A DNA stretch of 64,000 bases from Planosporangium sp963837285. Lineage in GTDB: Bacteria; Actinomycetota; Actinomycetes; Mycobacteriales; Micromonosporaceae. The stretch is from NCBI GenBank assembly GCA_963837285.1, contig CAWIMS010000005.1, positions 496,001 to 560,000 of the forward strand. The letters run 5' to 3'. Numbering within the stretch: the first letter of the stretch is position 1; every line of letters starts with the position of its first letter. Of this stretch, positions 49,666 to 57,222 are shown in pieces. A program made the position numbers and the translations under genes. The notes under the pieces were generated by a model that saw only the letters and a list, made by a program, of their open reading frames with translations, ran no database searches and was not told where the DNA came from.

Positions 49666-50628
49666 GTGCTCAGGACAGCGGTCGTCGCGCTCGGCGGGAA
49701 CGCCTTCACCCGCGAGGGGCAGCACGGCGCGTACGAAGAGATGGCCACCAACGCCCGCGCGATGGCCCAGGCGGTGCACGGCCTGCTCCAGGCCGGCTGG
49801 CGGGTCGTCGTCGCCCACGGCAACGGGCCGCAGGTGGGCAACCTGGCCATCCAGCAGGACGCGGCCGCACCGGCGATCCCCGGCCTGCCGCTGCGCTCGC
49901 TGGTCGCCATGACCCAGGGCCTGCTCGGTGACCTGATCTGCCTCGCGCTGCGCGCGACCGCGGGTGACGGCGCGCCCGAGGTGGTCAGCGTGGTGACCCA
50001 CGTCGAGGTGGATGCCGGCGACCCGGCGTTCGGCCGGCCGACCAAACCCATCGGTCCGTTCTACACCGCCGGCGAGGCGACGGAACTCGCGCGTACCCGG
50101 GGCTGGCGGCTCGTCGACGACGCCGGCCGCGGGTACCGCCGGGTGGTGCCGTCGCCGGCTCCCCGGGTGATCGTCGAGGCGCCGGCGATCATCCGGCTGG
50201 TCGAGACCGGCTTCGTGGTCGTCGCGGCGGGCGGCGGCGGGATCCCGGTCGCCGCCGGCGCGGATCACCTCTCCGGCGTCGACGCCGTCATCGACAAGGA
50301 TCTCGCCGCGGCGCTGCTCGCCACCGCGGTCGGCGCGCAGGCGCTGGTACTGGTCACCGACGTCGACGCGGTCATGCTCGACTTCGGCACGCCCCGGCAG
50401 CGGCCGTTGGCCACCGTCAGCGCCGGTGAGATGCGTCGCCACCTGCGCGACGGCCAGTTCCCGGAGGGCAGCATGGGACCGAAGGTACGGGCCGCGCTGG
50501 GGTTCCTGGGAGCGGGCGGCGGCTGCGCGGTCATCACCCGACCGCGGCTGGTCCCGGTCGCGCTGTCCGGCGGCAACGTGGGCGCCACCCGGATCGTCCG
50601 CGACCTGGCCGGGCGGGGTGCGGCATGA
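49666..50628 (+). CDS. arcC: Carbamate kinase
   Basis: A 320-residue amino-acid-kinase fold enzyme. GTG 49666 has GCGGAGGT upstream. Motifs: VVALGGNAFTREGQ, VVAHGNGPQVGNLAIQQ, FVVVAAGGGGIPVA, GVDAVIDKDLAAALLA, VLVTDVDAVMLDFG and EGSMGPKVRAAL with the catalytic Lys. The enzyme converts carbamoyl phosphate plus ADP to ATP, CO2 and NH3. The next gene, coupled by ATGA, is FdrA-like. In E. coli the FdrA-containing oxamate carbamoyltransferase (AllFGH) passes carbamoyl phosphate to the carbamate kinase AllK, so the same relation is probable here. Confidence 0.9.
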   Translation: MLRTAVVALGGNAFTREGQHGAYEEMATNARAMAQAVHGLLQAGWRVVVAHGNGPQVGNLAIQQDAAAPAIPGLPLRSLVAMTQGLLGDLICLALRATAGDGAPEVVSVVTHVEVDAGDPAFGRPTKPIGPFYTAGEATELARTRGWRLVDDAGRGYRRVVPSPAPRVIVEAPAIIRLVETGFVVVAAGGGGIPVAAGADHLSGVDAVIDKDLAAALLATAVGAQALVLVTDVDAVMLDFGTPRQRPLATVSAGEMRRHLRDGQFPEGSMGPKVRAALGFLGAGGGCAVITRPRLVPVALSGGNVGATRIVRDLAGRGAA

Positions 50629-52151
50629 AAACCACCGTACGGATCCTCCGCGACACCTACCTGGACTCGGTGCTCCAGCTGGCCGGGGCGCGGGCGATGC
50701 GCGAGGCAGGCGGGATCGACTGGGCCACGGCCGTCATGGGTACCCCGGCGAACATCGACGACCTGCGGCACGAAGGTGCCGACCCGGCCGATGCCGGCGC
50801 GGGCGACCTGGTCCTGGCCGTGCGCGCCCGAAGCGACGCGGACGTCGAAACCGCCTTCGCCGCCGGTGAGCGGGCGATGTTCGGCCAGCCGGACGAGCGC
50901 GCCGCGTCCGCCGACGAGCCACCACCCTCGCTGGAAGAGGCGCTGCGCCGGCAGCCCACCAGTACCGTCGCGGTGGTCTCGGTGCCCGGCGACTACGCCG
51001 CGCTGGAGGCGCACAAGGCCCTCGCCCACGGCCTGGACGTCCTGCTGTTCAGCGACAACGTCGCGCTGGCCGACGAGATCGCGCTCAAGGAGCACGCCGC
51101 CCGGCGGGGCCGCTTCGTGATGGGACCCGGCGCCGGCACGGCGCTGCTGGGCGGCGTGGGCCTCGGGTTCGCCAACGCCGTCCGGCCCGGGCCGGTCGGC
51201 GTGATCGCGGCGGCCGGCACCGGGGCGCAGGAGGCGATGGCCCTGCTCGACCGGTGGGGCGTCGGTGTCTCGCACGTCGTCGGGCTCGGCGGCCGGGACC
51301 TGTCCGAAGAGGTCGGTGGGCGGATGGCGGCGCTGGCGCTGGCGGCGCTGCGCGACGACCCCGCGACCGAGGTGATCCTGCTGGTGTCCAAGCCGCCCGC
51401 GCGGTCGGTCGCCGAACGGCTGCTGGCGCCGGCCGGTGCCACCCCGCTGGTCGCCGCGCTGGTGGGCCTGGACGGCGACCTGCCGGTACCCGACGGTGTG
51501 TACCTCGCGGACACGCTCGAAGGCGGCGTGGTCGCCACGCTGAACCGCCTGGGGGTCACCCCGCCCGACCGCACCCGGCGGCACGGGCCGGATCTGGCCA
51601 CGCTCATCGCCGCCCTGGCGCCCGGGCGCGCCACGGTGCGCGGGCTGTTCTCCGGGGGCACGCTGTGCTTCGAGGCGCTGGTCCTGCTCGGGCGGCTCCT
51701 CGGTCCGGTGTGGTCGAACACGCCGATCGACAAGCGGTACGGGCTGCCCGCCCCGGCGCACGCCAGCGTCTGCCTGGATCTCGGCGAGGAGGAGTACACG
51801 AGGGGCCGGCCGCACCCGATGATCGACCCCGCCGCCCGGATCGAGATGATCCGCGCGGCCGGCCGCGACCCGGACGTGGCGGTGGTACTGCTCGACGTGG
51901 TCCTCGGCCACGGCTCGCACCCCGACCCGGCCGGACTGCTCGCCCCGGTCTGCGCGGAGATCTCGGGTGCCGGCGGGCCGCGGGTGGTCGCGTACGTGCT
52001 CGGCACCGACCGGGACCCGCAGGGCTACCGCGACCAGGTGGACGCCCTCGTCGACGCCGGATGCGTGGTCACCGAGACCGCCGCCCGGGCCGCGCTCGCC
52101 GCGGCGGCCATCGCGACCCGCGATCCCCGGACCGCGGCGGCGTTCCGGTGA
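50625..52151 (+). CDS. fdrA: FdrA-family (acyl-CoA-synthetase-like) protein; possible oxamate carbamoyltransferase subunit
   Basis: A 508-residue protein made of succinyl-CoA-ligase-like Rossmann domains. Starts MKTTVRILRDTYLDSVLQL. Typical parts are FSDNVALADEIALKEHA, MGPGAGTALL, IAAAGTGAQEAM, HVVGLGGRDLSEEVGG and GLFSGGTLCFEAL. E. coli FdrA (AllF) is one of three subunits of oxamate carbamoyltransferase, with AllG (DUF1116) and AllH (DUF2877). Neither partner is in this window, so the reaction here may differ or partners may be elsewhere. Coupled to carbamate kinase before it and glycosyltransferase after it. Confidence 0.88.
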   Translation: MKTTVRILRDTYLDSVLQLAGARAMREAGGIDWATAVMGTPANIDDLRHEGADPADAGAGDLVLAVRARSDADVETAFAAGERAMFGQPDERAASADEPPPSLEEALRRQPTSTVAVVSVPGDYAALEAHKALAHGLDVLLFSDNVALADEIALKEHAARRGRFVMGPGAGTALLGGVGLGFANAVRPGPVGVIAAAGTGAQEAMALLDRWGVGVSHVVGLGGRDLSEEVGGRMAALALAALRDDPATEVILLVSKPPARSVAERLLAPAGATPLVAALVGLDGDLPVPDGVYLADTLEGGVVATLNRLGVTPPDRTRRHGPDLATLIAALAPGRATVRGLFSGGTLCFEALVLLGRLLGPVWSNTPIDKRYGLPAPAHASVCLDLGEEEYTRGRPHPMIDPAARIEMIRAAGRDPDVAVVLLDVVLGHGSHPDPAGLLAPVCAEISGAGGPRVVAYVLGTDRDPQGYRDQVDALVDAGCVVTETAARAALAAAAIATRDPRTAAAFR

Positions 52152-53275
52152 CCCGGGTCGCGCTGCTCACGTACTCGACGAGGCCGCGCGGTGGCGTGGT
52201 GCACACCCTGGCGCTCGCCGAAGCGCTGGCCGCGGCCGGTGTCGACGTGCACGTGTTCGCTCTCGGCGACGCCTTCTTCCGCCCGGTACCGGTGCCGCAC
52301 ACGCTCTTCCCCGCACCGGAGAACACCGCGTCGCTGACGGACAAGGTGTTCGCCTCGGTCGACGCGCTCGCCGCCGGCCTGGCCCTGGTCGCCGACCGGT
52401 TCGACCTGCTGCACGCCCAGGACTGCATCTCCGGTCGCGCCGCCACCCGGGTCCGCGACACCGCTGGCGGGCCGCCGGTGCTGCGGACCGTCCACCACGT
52501 CGACGACTTCACCACCCCGGCGCTCATCGAGTGCCAGCGGCGGGCGATCACCGAACCCGACCACGTCCTCGTGGTCAGCGACCAGTGGCGGCGCATCCTG
52601 CGCGACGACTTCGGGGTCGCCGCCCGGGTGGTCCGCAACGGCGTCGACCCGGCGCGCTTCCCACCGGTCGGCGCCGAGCGGCGGGCCGCGCTGCGCGCGT
52701 CGGTCGGGGCGGCGGACCGGTTCCTGTTCCTCGCGGTCGGCGGGATCGAGCCGCGCAAGGGCAGCACGGTCCTGTTCCGCGCCCTCGGGCTGTTGCGCGG
52801 GCGCGGCCGGCACCCGGTCCTCGCGATCCTGGGCGGGCACTCGTTCCGCGACTACGAGCCGTACCGGCGGGAGGCGCTGGCGCTGCTGCCCGACCTGGGG
52901 CTGCGGCTGGGCACCGACATCGTGCAGGTCGGCACGGTACCCGAGGAGACGCTGGCCGCCTGGTACCGCAGCGCCGACGCGCTCGCGTTCCCGTCGCTGG
53001 CCGAAGGGTTCGGGCTGGTCGCGCTGGAGGGGCTGGCCGCCGGCCTGCCCGTGGTGGCCAGTGACCTGCCGGCGTTTCGCGAGTTCCTGTGCGACGGTCA
53101 GGATGCCCTCCTGCCCGCGGCCGGCGATCCGGTCGCTCTGGCCGGCGCGCTGGAACGGGTGATGACCGACGGGGCGCTGCGGGCCGCGCTGGTCCACAGT
53201 GGACGCGCGGTCGTTCCGCGATACACCTGGGCGGCGTCCGCGGCCCGGCACATCGAGATCTACCGGTCAGTGTGA
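52148..53275 (+). CDS. MSMEG_0565-type GT4 glycosyltransferase
   Basis: A 375-residue glycosyltransferase family 4 enzyme with GT-B fold. GTG 52148 overlaps the fdrA stop as GTGA. N-terminal: RVALLTYSTRPRGGVVHTLALAEAL; C-terminal donor site: VGGIEPRKGSTVLFRAL and FPSLAEGFGLVALEGLAAGLPVVASD with the E-x7-E-type motif. This subfamily belongs to the same conserved neighbourhood as MSMEG_0567/0568/0572. Acceptor unknown. Placing it third in a coupled operon with a carbamate kinase and FdrA is not the usual cluster order. Converges on the nitrile hydratase operon with a 9-nt overlap. Confidence 0.86.
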   Translation: MTRVALLTYSTRPRGGVVHTLALAEALAAAGVDVHVFALGDAFFRPVPVPHTLFPAPENTASLTDKVFASVDALAAGLALVADRFDLLHAQDCISGRAATRVRDTAGGPPVLRTVHHVDDFTTPALIECQRRAITEPDHVLVVSDQWRRILRDDFGVAARVVRNGVDPARFPPVGAERRAALRASVGAADRFLFLAVGGIEPRKGSTVLFRALGLLRGRGRHPVLAILGGHSFRDYEPYRREALALLPDLGLRLGTDIVQVGTVPEETLAAWYRSADALAFPSLAEGFGLVALEGLAAGLPVVASDLPAFREFLCDGQDALLPAAGDPVALAGALERVMTDGALRAALVHSGRAVVPRYTWAASAARHIEIYRSV

Positions 53276-53620
53276 GTGGTCATGCCCGTGGTCGTGTTCG
53301 TGGCCGTGGTCCCAGCCGGCCGGGCGGGTGGCGAGTTCGGCGGCGCGGTCCTCGACGGCGCTGTCGCTGATCACCGCCCGGTCGACCAGCACCTGTTGCA
53401 GCGCCTCCAGCCAGCAGCGGTAGTAACTGAAGGTGTCGTTGTCCGCCTTGGCTATCTGACCAATGAGTGCCTGACGGAACTCCTCCCAGCCGAACGTGCC
53501 CGCGTCGCTGAGCGTCATGGCCAGACCGAACGCGCGGCTCTCCCACGGCTCGGCGAACACCAGCTCGCCGTTGGAGCGCGGCGGCGCGGCCGGGCCGGCG
53601 ATGTCGAGCGCGGCCTTCAC
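53267..53620 (-). CDS. Nitrile hydratase accessory/activator protein with His-rich tail
   Basis: A 117-residue protein, GTG 53620 overlapping the alpha-subunit stop (GTGA). It resembles the N-terminal half of the beta subunit: FAEPWESRAFGLAMTLSDAGTFGWEEFRQAL, then YYRCWLEALQQVL. In cobalt-type systems such a protein (NhlE/P14K-like) escorts the alpha subunit and swaps in the cobalt-loaded, oxidised copy. The tail DHGHEHDHGHDHSH with seven His is a ready-made metal-binding segment and is not part of every homologue. Last gene of the operon. Confidence 0.88.
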   Translation of the reverse strand: MKAALDIAGPAAPPRSNGELVFAEPWESRAFGLAMTLSDAGTFGWEEFRQALIGQIAKADNDTFSYYRCWLEALQQVLVDRAVISDSAVEDRAAELATRPAGWDHGHEHDHGHDHSH

Positions 53621-54201
53621 GGGTTGACCTTCGCGACGCCGACCATCGCGTCCCGGGTGACCAGCGGTACGAGCTGCTCCTCGGTGCGGTCCCCGGTGCC
53701 GGCCGGGCGTTCGGGCAGCACGAAGTAGCGCACCTCGGAGCTGCTGTCCCACACCTGGATCTCGACGTCGTCGTCGACCCGCAGGCCCATCTCGGCGAGT
53801 ACCGCCCGCGGTTCGCGGACCATCCGGGCCCGGTACGCCGGGTCCTTGTACCAGGACGGCGGCAGGCCCAGCAGCGGCCACGGGTAACAGGAGCAGAGGG
53901 TACAGACCACGACGTTGTGTGCCGCCGGGGTGTTCTCGACCACCACGATGTGCTCGCCCTGCGGGCCCTTGAAGCCGAGTTCGGCGACGGCCGCGGTGCC
54001 GTTGTCGAGCAGCCGCACCCGGTACTCCGGATCGGTCCAGGCCCGCGCGACCACCTTCGCCCCGTTGAGCGGGCCGACGTCCGTCTCGTACATCTTGATG
54101 TAGGTGTCCATCACGTTGGGATCGACGAGGCCACGCTCGACCAGTACCTGTTCCAGGGCCTCGGTGCGCAACGCGATCGGGATGCGCTCCGGTTCACTCA
54201 T
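53617..54201 (-). CDS. nthA: Nitrile hydratase alpha subunit, cobalt type
   Basis: A 194-residue subunit. ATG 54201 overlaps the end of the beta gene (ATGA). The metal-binding loop VCTLCSC is at residues 99-105, ligands Cys100, Cys103 and Cys105; Thr in CTLC indicates the non-corrin cobalt type (iron enzymes have CSLC). Cys103/105 are normally oxidised to sulfinic/sulfenic acids. Other landmarks: TEALEQVLVERGLVDPN, GAKVVARAWTDPEYRVRLL, GLPPSWYKDPAYRARMVREPR. Catalyses R-CN + H2O to R-CONH2. Gene order beta-alpha-accessory matches cobalt enzymes such as the H- and L-type of Rhodococcus. Confidence 0.95.
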   Translation of the reverse strand: MSEPERIPIALRTEALEQVLVERGLVDPNVMDTYIKMYETDVGPLNGAKVVARAWTDPEYRVRLLDNGTAAVAELGFKGPQGEHIVVVENTPAAHNVVVCTLCSCYPWPLLGLPPSWYKDPAYRARMVREPRAVLAEMGLRVDDDVEIQVWDSSSEVRYFVLPERPAGTGDRTEEQLVPLVTRDAMVGVAKVNP

Positions 54202-54923
54202 TCCGGCGCCTCCAGGTAGTCCTCGTAGAGGTCGATGTTGAGGCCGAACGGTTCGGCGTCCGGGCCGAACAGCTCCTGCGAGTCGAAGCGCACCGTGTAC
54301 ACCCATTGCGCGTTCTCGCCCTGGAAGTGGGCGTGGGTGTCCGGCAGTACCTGGGCCGGGCCGACGGTGACGACGACGCCGTCGTGGCCCATGACGTAGC
54401 GCGGCAGCCGGGTGTGCCCGCGTGGCCGCATCGTCTTCGCCCGCACCCGATCCCCTGCCGCGTACCGCCGCGGGCGGTCGACGGTACGGATCGAGCCGGC
54501 CGCGGTGGGCTTGTAGTCGGGCTTGCGCGGCTCCGGCGCCGGCGGCTCCGCGACACTGCCGCCGGCCAGGTTGGCCGCCCGCGCCTCCACCGTGCCGGGG
54601 GCGATGATCGCGCTGTCGTAGAGCAGGTTCTCGGCACAGTGCAGCCACCGGCCGTAGTAGCCGTCGTCGAGGTAGTCGACGCGGTCGAGCCGGTTCATCG
54701 CGTGCCGGAAGGCATCCAGGTTGGTGCCCGAGGTACGCATCGACAGGAGTGCGAGCGCGAATGCGCGGGCCTCCCAGCGCTCGTCGAAGGGCGGCTCGTC
54801 GGGTACCGGAACCGGGGCTTGTCCCCAGCCCTCGGTGCCGCCCATGTCGTGGATGCCGGTCGCCGGTTGAACGTCGGCCAATGCTCTGCCCCTCTGTGTG
54901 GTGGGCGCCGGGTGGGCGGTCAC
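54198..54923 (-). CDS. nthB: Nitrile hydratase beta subunit
   Basis: A 241-residue subunit. Landmark TGIHDMGGTEGWG near residue 22-34, then FDERWEARAFALALLSM, YYGRWLHCAENLL and the SH3-like C-terminal barrel with YAAGDRVRAKTMRPRGHTRLPRYVMGHDGVV. GTG 54923 gives about 20 residues before the normal start; TTG 54881 with AGAGGGG upstream is an equally good alternative. The subunit packs against alpha to form the active site. A 30-nt gap separates it from the Sll0783-type gene upstream. Confidence 0.93.
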   Translation of the reverse strand: MTAHPAPTTQRGRALADVQPATGIHDMGGTEGWGQAPVPVPDEPPFDERWEARAFALALLSMRTSGTNLDAFRHAMNRLDRVDYLDDGYYGRWLHCAENLLYDSAIIAPGTVEARAANLAGGSVAEPPAPEPRKPDYKPTAAGSIRTVDRPRRYAAGDRVRAKTMRPRGHTRLPRYVMGHDGVVVTVGPAQVLPDTHAHFQGENAQWVYTVRFDSQELFGPDAEPFGLNIDLYEDYLEAPE

Positions 54924-54953
54924 CAGCCCACCCGGCGGACCGGTAAGGCTGTC

Positions 54954-55442
54954 TCAGACTGTCCAGGTGTTGAGCTGGAAGGCGCCCTCTTTCCACGCGG
55001 TCAGCGCCGCGTCGAGCACGTCCTTCGGGTTGAACGGGGTGACGCCGGGGATCAGGTCGTCCTCGCGGAACCCGTACAGCGCGCCCATCGCGAACCGGCA
55101 GGCGTAGATCTTCGCGCCCTCCTTGAGGAGCGTCTTGATCTGGTTGTTGATCGCGAGGTGGCCGGGGAACGCCTCCTGGCCTACGCCCGGATAGCCGCGG
55201 GTGCCGGACGCGAGCAGCACACCCGGCCCGTACAGGACGACGTTGACGTCGAACCCCTTGCGGACCAGCCGGGTCGAGGTGAGCAGGTTGACGAGGGCGA
55301 CCGAGCCCTCGTACGGGACGGTGTGGATGAAGATGAAGGCCTTCTGCCCCGGCTCGGCCTGGATGTCGGCGAACACCTTCTCCTCGGGGTCGTACAGGGT
55401 CTCGCCGTCGGCCGGGAGTTGAGTGGTGACTGTCTTCGGCAT
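54954..55442 (-). CDS. MSMEG_0572/Sll0783-family nitrogen starvation response protein (DsrE-like)
   Basis: A 162-residue protein with a DsrE/peroxiredoxin-like fold: KAFIFIHTVPYEGSVALVNLLTS, FDVNVVLYGPGVLLASGTRGYP, GAKIYACRFAMGALYGFREDDLI. The single Cys in IYACRF is at the position of the DsrE-type functional Cys. Synechocystis sll0783 is strongly induced by nitrogen starvation and is part of the Nit1C set. Located directly before the nitrile hydratase beta gene in the same operon, not next to a nitrilase as is usual. Confidence 0.87.
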   Translation of the reverse strand: MPKTVTTQLPADGETLYDPEEKVFADIQAEPGQKAFIFIHTVPYEGSVALVNLLTSTRLVRKGFDVNVVLYGPGVLLASGTRGYPGVGQEAFPGHLAINNQIKTLLKEGAKIYACRFAMGALYGFREDDLIPGVTPFNPKDVLDAALTAWKEGAFQLNTWTV

Positions 55443-55462
55443 GCGCCCTCCTCAGTTGTGTG

Positions 55463-55714
55463 TCACACAGCGGGGCCAGCCGGCTGTGTCGGCTTGGGCC
55501 AGTGCTTACGGTGGCTGCCGGGCATGGCGGCCATGAACCTGCGCCGCACCGGCCATGGGGTCAGCCGGTACACCGGGACGAAGACCCTGGTCCAGAAGAA
55601 CGATCCGTGGACCGGCGGCGGGGTCAGGCCGTTGGCCCGGGCCACCCGGACCTGTGCGTCGCGCAGCAGGTGGTCCTGCGCGTTCTCGCGTACCCAGCGG
55701 GTGAACGAGGCCAT
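55463..55714 (-). CDS. Short basic protein in the nitrile hydratase operon, function unknown
   Basis: An 83-residue basic protein. Starts MASFTRWVRENAQDHLLRDAQVRVARA at ATG 55714, 1 nt after the stop of the upstream FAD-enzyme gene. Middle: PPPVHGSFFWTRVFVPVYRLTPWPVRRRFMAAMPG, rich in aromatic and Arg residues with a possible amphipathic helix; C-terminus Pro-rich. No domain known. Its tight placement between the FAD enzyme and the Sll0783-type gene suggests a shared role. Confidence 0.65.
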   Translation of the reverse strand: MASFTRWVRENAQDHLLRDAQVRVARANGLTPPPVHGSFFWTRVFVPVYRLTPWPVRRRFMAAMPGSHRKHWPKPTQPAGPAV

Positions 55715-55715
55715 C

Positions 55716-57107
55716 TCAGGCCCCTCCGGCGGCTTTGCTGGCGGCTTTGCTGGCGGCTTTGCCGGCGGCATTGCCGGCGGCCGCGACCCCGTCCTGGGCG
55801 GCGACCACGATCGGCTCGTTGAGTGCGCCGATCGGTGGCGAGTAGACGTTCTCCATCGTGGCGAGGTCGTACAGCGTCAGGCCCTTCTTGACGGCGACGG
55901 CGAGGAAGTCGGCCCGCTCCTTGATCCCTTCGCCGCCGACCATCTGCGCCCCGAGCAGGCGCAGGGTTCCGGGCTCGGCGAGCAGCTTGACCCGTACCTG
56001 CTTGACGCCCGGGTAGTAGCGCGCCCGGGAGATGCCGGTGGCCCGGCCGACCACGTGCGGGAGCCCGAGCGCGGTGGCCGCGACCTCGCCGAGGGCCGCG
56101 CCGCCGATCATCCACTTGCCGGCGACCATGCCCCACGGCACGTACACCGGCTGGTAGGCCCGGTCGCCGCCGGCCGCGTTGGTGCCGGCGACCTTGCCCT
56201 GGGCGTACGCGTGGCTGCCGGTCAGGCCCTGCAACGGCAGCCCGCCGAGGCCGTGCGGCACCTCGCAGACGTCGCCGGCCGCCCACACACCCGATGCGGA
56301 AGTACGCATGTGGTCGTCGATGACCAGGCCGCCGGTCGAGCCGACGGTGAGACCGGCCGCGAGCGCCAGCGCGGTGTTGGGCACCTTGTGGGTGGCGACC
56401 ACGACGAGGTCGGCCGGGATCTCGCCGTCGGAGGTGGCCACCCCGCGGACCTGCCCGCCACCGCCGTCGAGGAACGCGGTGAGCGTGGTGTTCCAGTGCA
56501 TCGTCACGCCCATCTCGGTCCACGACTCCTGCACCGGTGCGGCGATGTCGGGGTCGCACAGCTCGCCGAGCGCCCACGGGTGCGGGTCGATGAGGTGGGT
56601 GTCGATGCCGCGATGGGCGAGCGCGGTGACCATCTCCAGGCCGAGTGGCGACGCCTCCACCACGACCGCCCGGGTGACGGTGTCGAGGACCTTGTCCCAC
56701 TCCATCGCCGCCCGGATGTTCTTGACGTGGTACAGCCCGCCGAGGCCGGCGCCCGGCACCCCCGGGTCGCGGTAGTTGAACCCGGTGGCGACGATGACCG
56801 CGTCGTAGCCGACCGTGCCCTCGCCGTCGACGTCCACCGTCTTCGCCGCCGGGTCGAACGAGCGGACCGTCGTCTCATAGTGGACGTCGATGCCGGCGTC
56901 GACGTAGGTCTGCCGGTCGGCCAGGAACAGCCGCTGGAAGTCCGGAATTTCCTTACCGTGCACGTACGGGATGCCGCACGGGCTGTACCCGACGTCCTCG
57001 AACTCGGTATAGACGACCACCTCGGCGGACGGGTCCGTGGCCTTAGCCGCGCCGGCCGCTCCGATGCCGGCGGCACCGCCGCCGATGATGACCACCTTGC
57101 GCGCCAT
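55716..57107 (-). CDS. FAD/NAD(P)-dependent oxidoreductase of the CoA-disulfide reductase/NADH oxidase class
   Basis: A 463-residue flavoprotein. Start MARKVVIIGGGAAGIGAAGAA at ATG 57107. The single redox Cys lies in DVGYSPCGIPYVHG (about residue 44), as in CoA-disulfide reductases and NADH oxidases. NAD-binding part: AVVVEASPLGLEMVTALAHRG (Glu-Ala replaces the second Gly of the usual GGGYIG). FAD loop: VWAAGDVCEVPH. C-terminal dimer domain ends with a low-complexity tail of GKAASKAASKAA. First gene of the nitrile hydratase operon and divergent from the XRE-cupin regulator. Might keep a thiol or persulfide pool reduced; this is inference. Confidence 0.88.
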   Translation of the reverse strand: MARKVVIIGGGAAGIGAAGAAKATDPSAEVVVYTEFEDVGYSPCGIPYVHGKEIPDFQRLFLADRQTYVDAGIDVHYETTVRSFDPAAKTVDVDGEGTVGYDAVIVATGFNYRDPGVPGAGLGGLYHVKNIRAAMEWDKVLDTVTRAVVVEASPLGLEMVTALAHRGIDTHLIDPHPWALGELCDPDIAAPVQESWTEMGVTMHWNTTLTAFLDGGGGQVRGVATSDGEIPADLVVVATHKVPNTALALAAGLTVGSTGGLVIDDHMRTSASGVWAAGDVCEVPHGLGGLPLQGLTGSHAYAQGKVAGTNAAGGDRAYQPVYVPWGMVAGKWMIGGAALGEVAATALGLPHVVGRATGISRARYYPGVKQVRVKLLAEPGTLRLLGAQMVGGEGIKERADFLAVAVKKGLTLYDLATMENVYSPPIGALNEPIVVAAQDGVAAAGNAAGKAASKAASKAAGGA

Positions 57108-57132
57108 TGGACTCAACTCCCGCGCTACGGCA

Positions 57133-57165
57133 CAATGCGCGTACATCATCGAACATCGCGCGTTG
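57133..57165. promoter_or_regulatory. Dyad in the divergent promoter of the nitrile hydratase operon
   Basis: CAATGCGCG (57133-57141) and CGCGCGTTG (57157-57165) pair at 8 of 9 positions around a 15-nt spacer, between the divergent operon and the XRE-cupin gene. A good candidate operator for that regulator. Confidence 0.45.
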
Positions 57166-57192
57166 ACTATCCTGCACGCCACTTCGTGATAT
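57163..57192 (+). promoter_or_regulatory. Promoter of the XRE-cupin gene
   Basis: TTGACT (57163-57168), 18 nt, TGATAT (57187-57192), with the ATG 31 nt after. The -35 box overlaps the right arm of the dyad, which would allow autoregulation. Confidence 0.5.
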
Positions 57193-57222
57193 CCACAAGT
57201 ACCGGAACGCACCGGAGGTGAA

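Noticed and set aside
55735..55790. Short tandem repeats in the tail of the FAD enzyme gene, considered as a CRISPR or regulatory repeat
   Set aside because: They are 12-bp in-frame codon repeats coding for GKAASKAASKAA; there are no spacers. Elsewhere too, no CRISPR-like regularly spaced repeats were seen.
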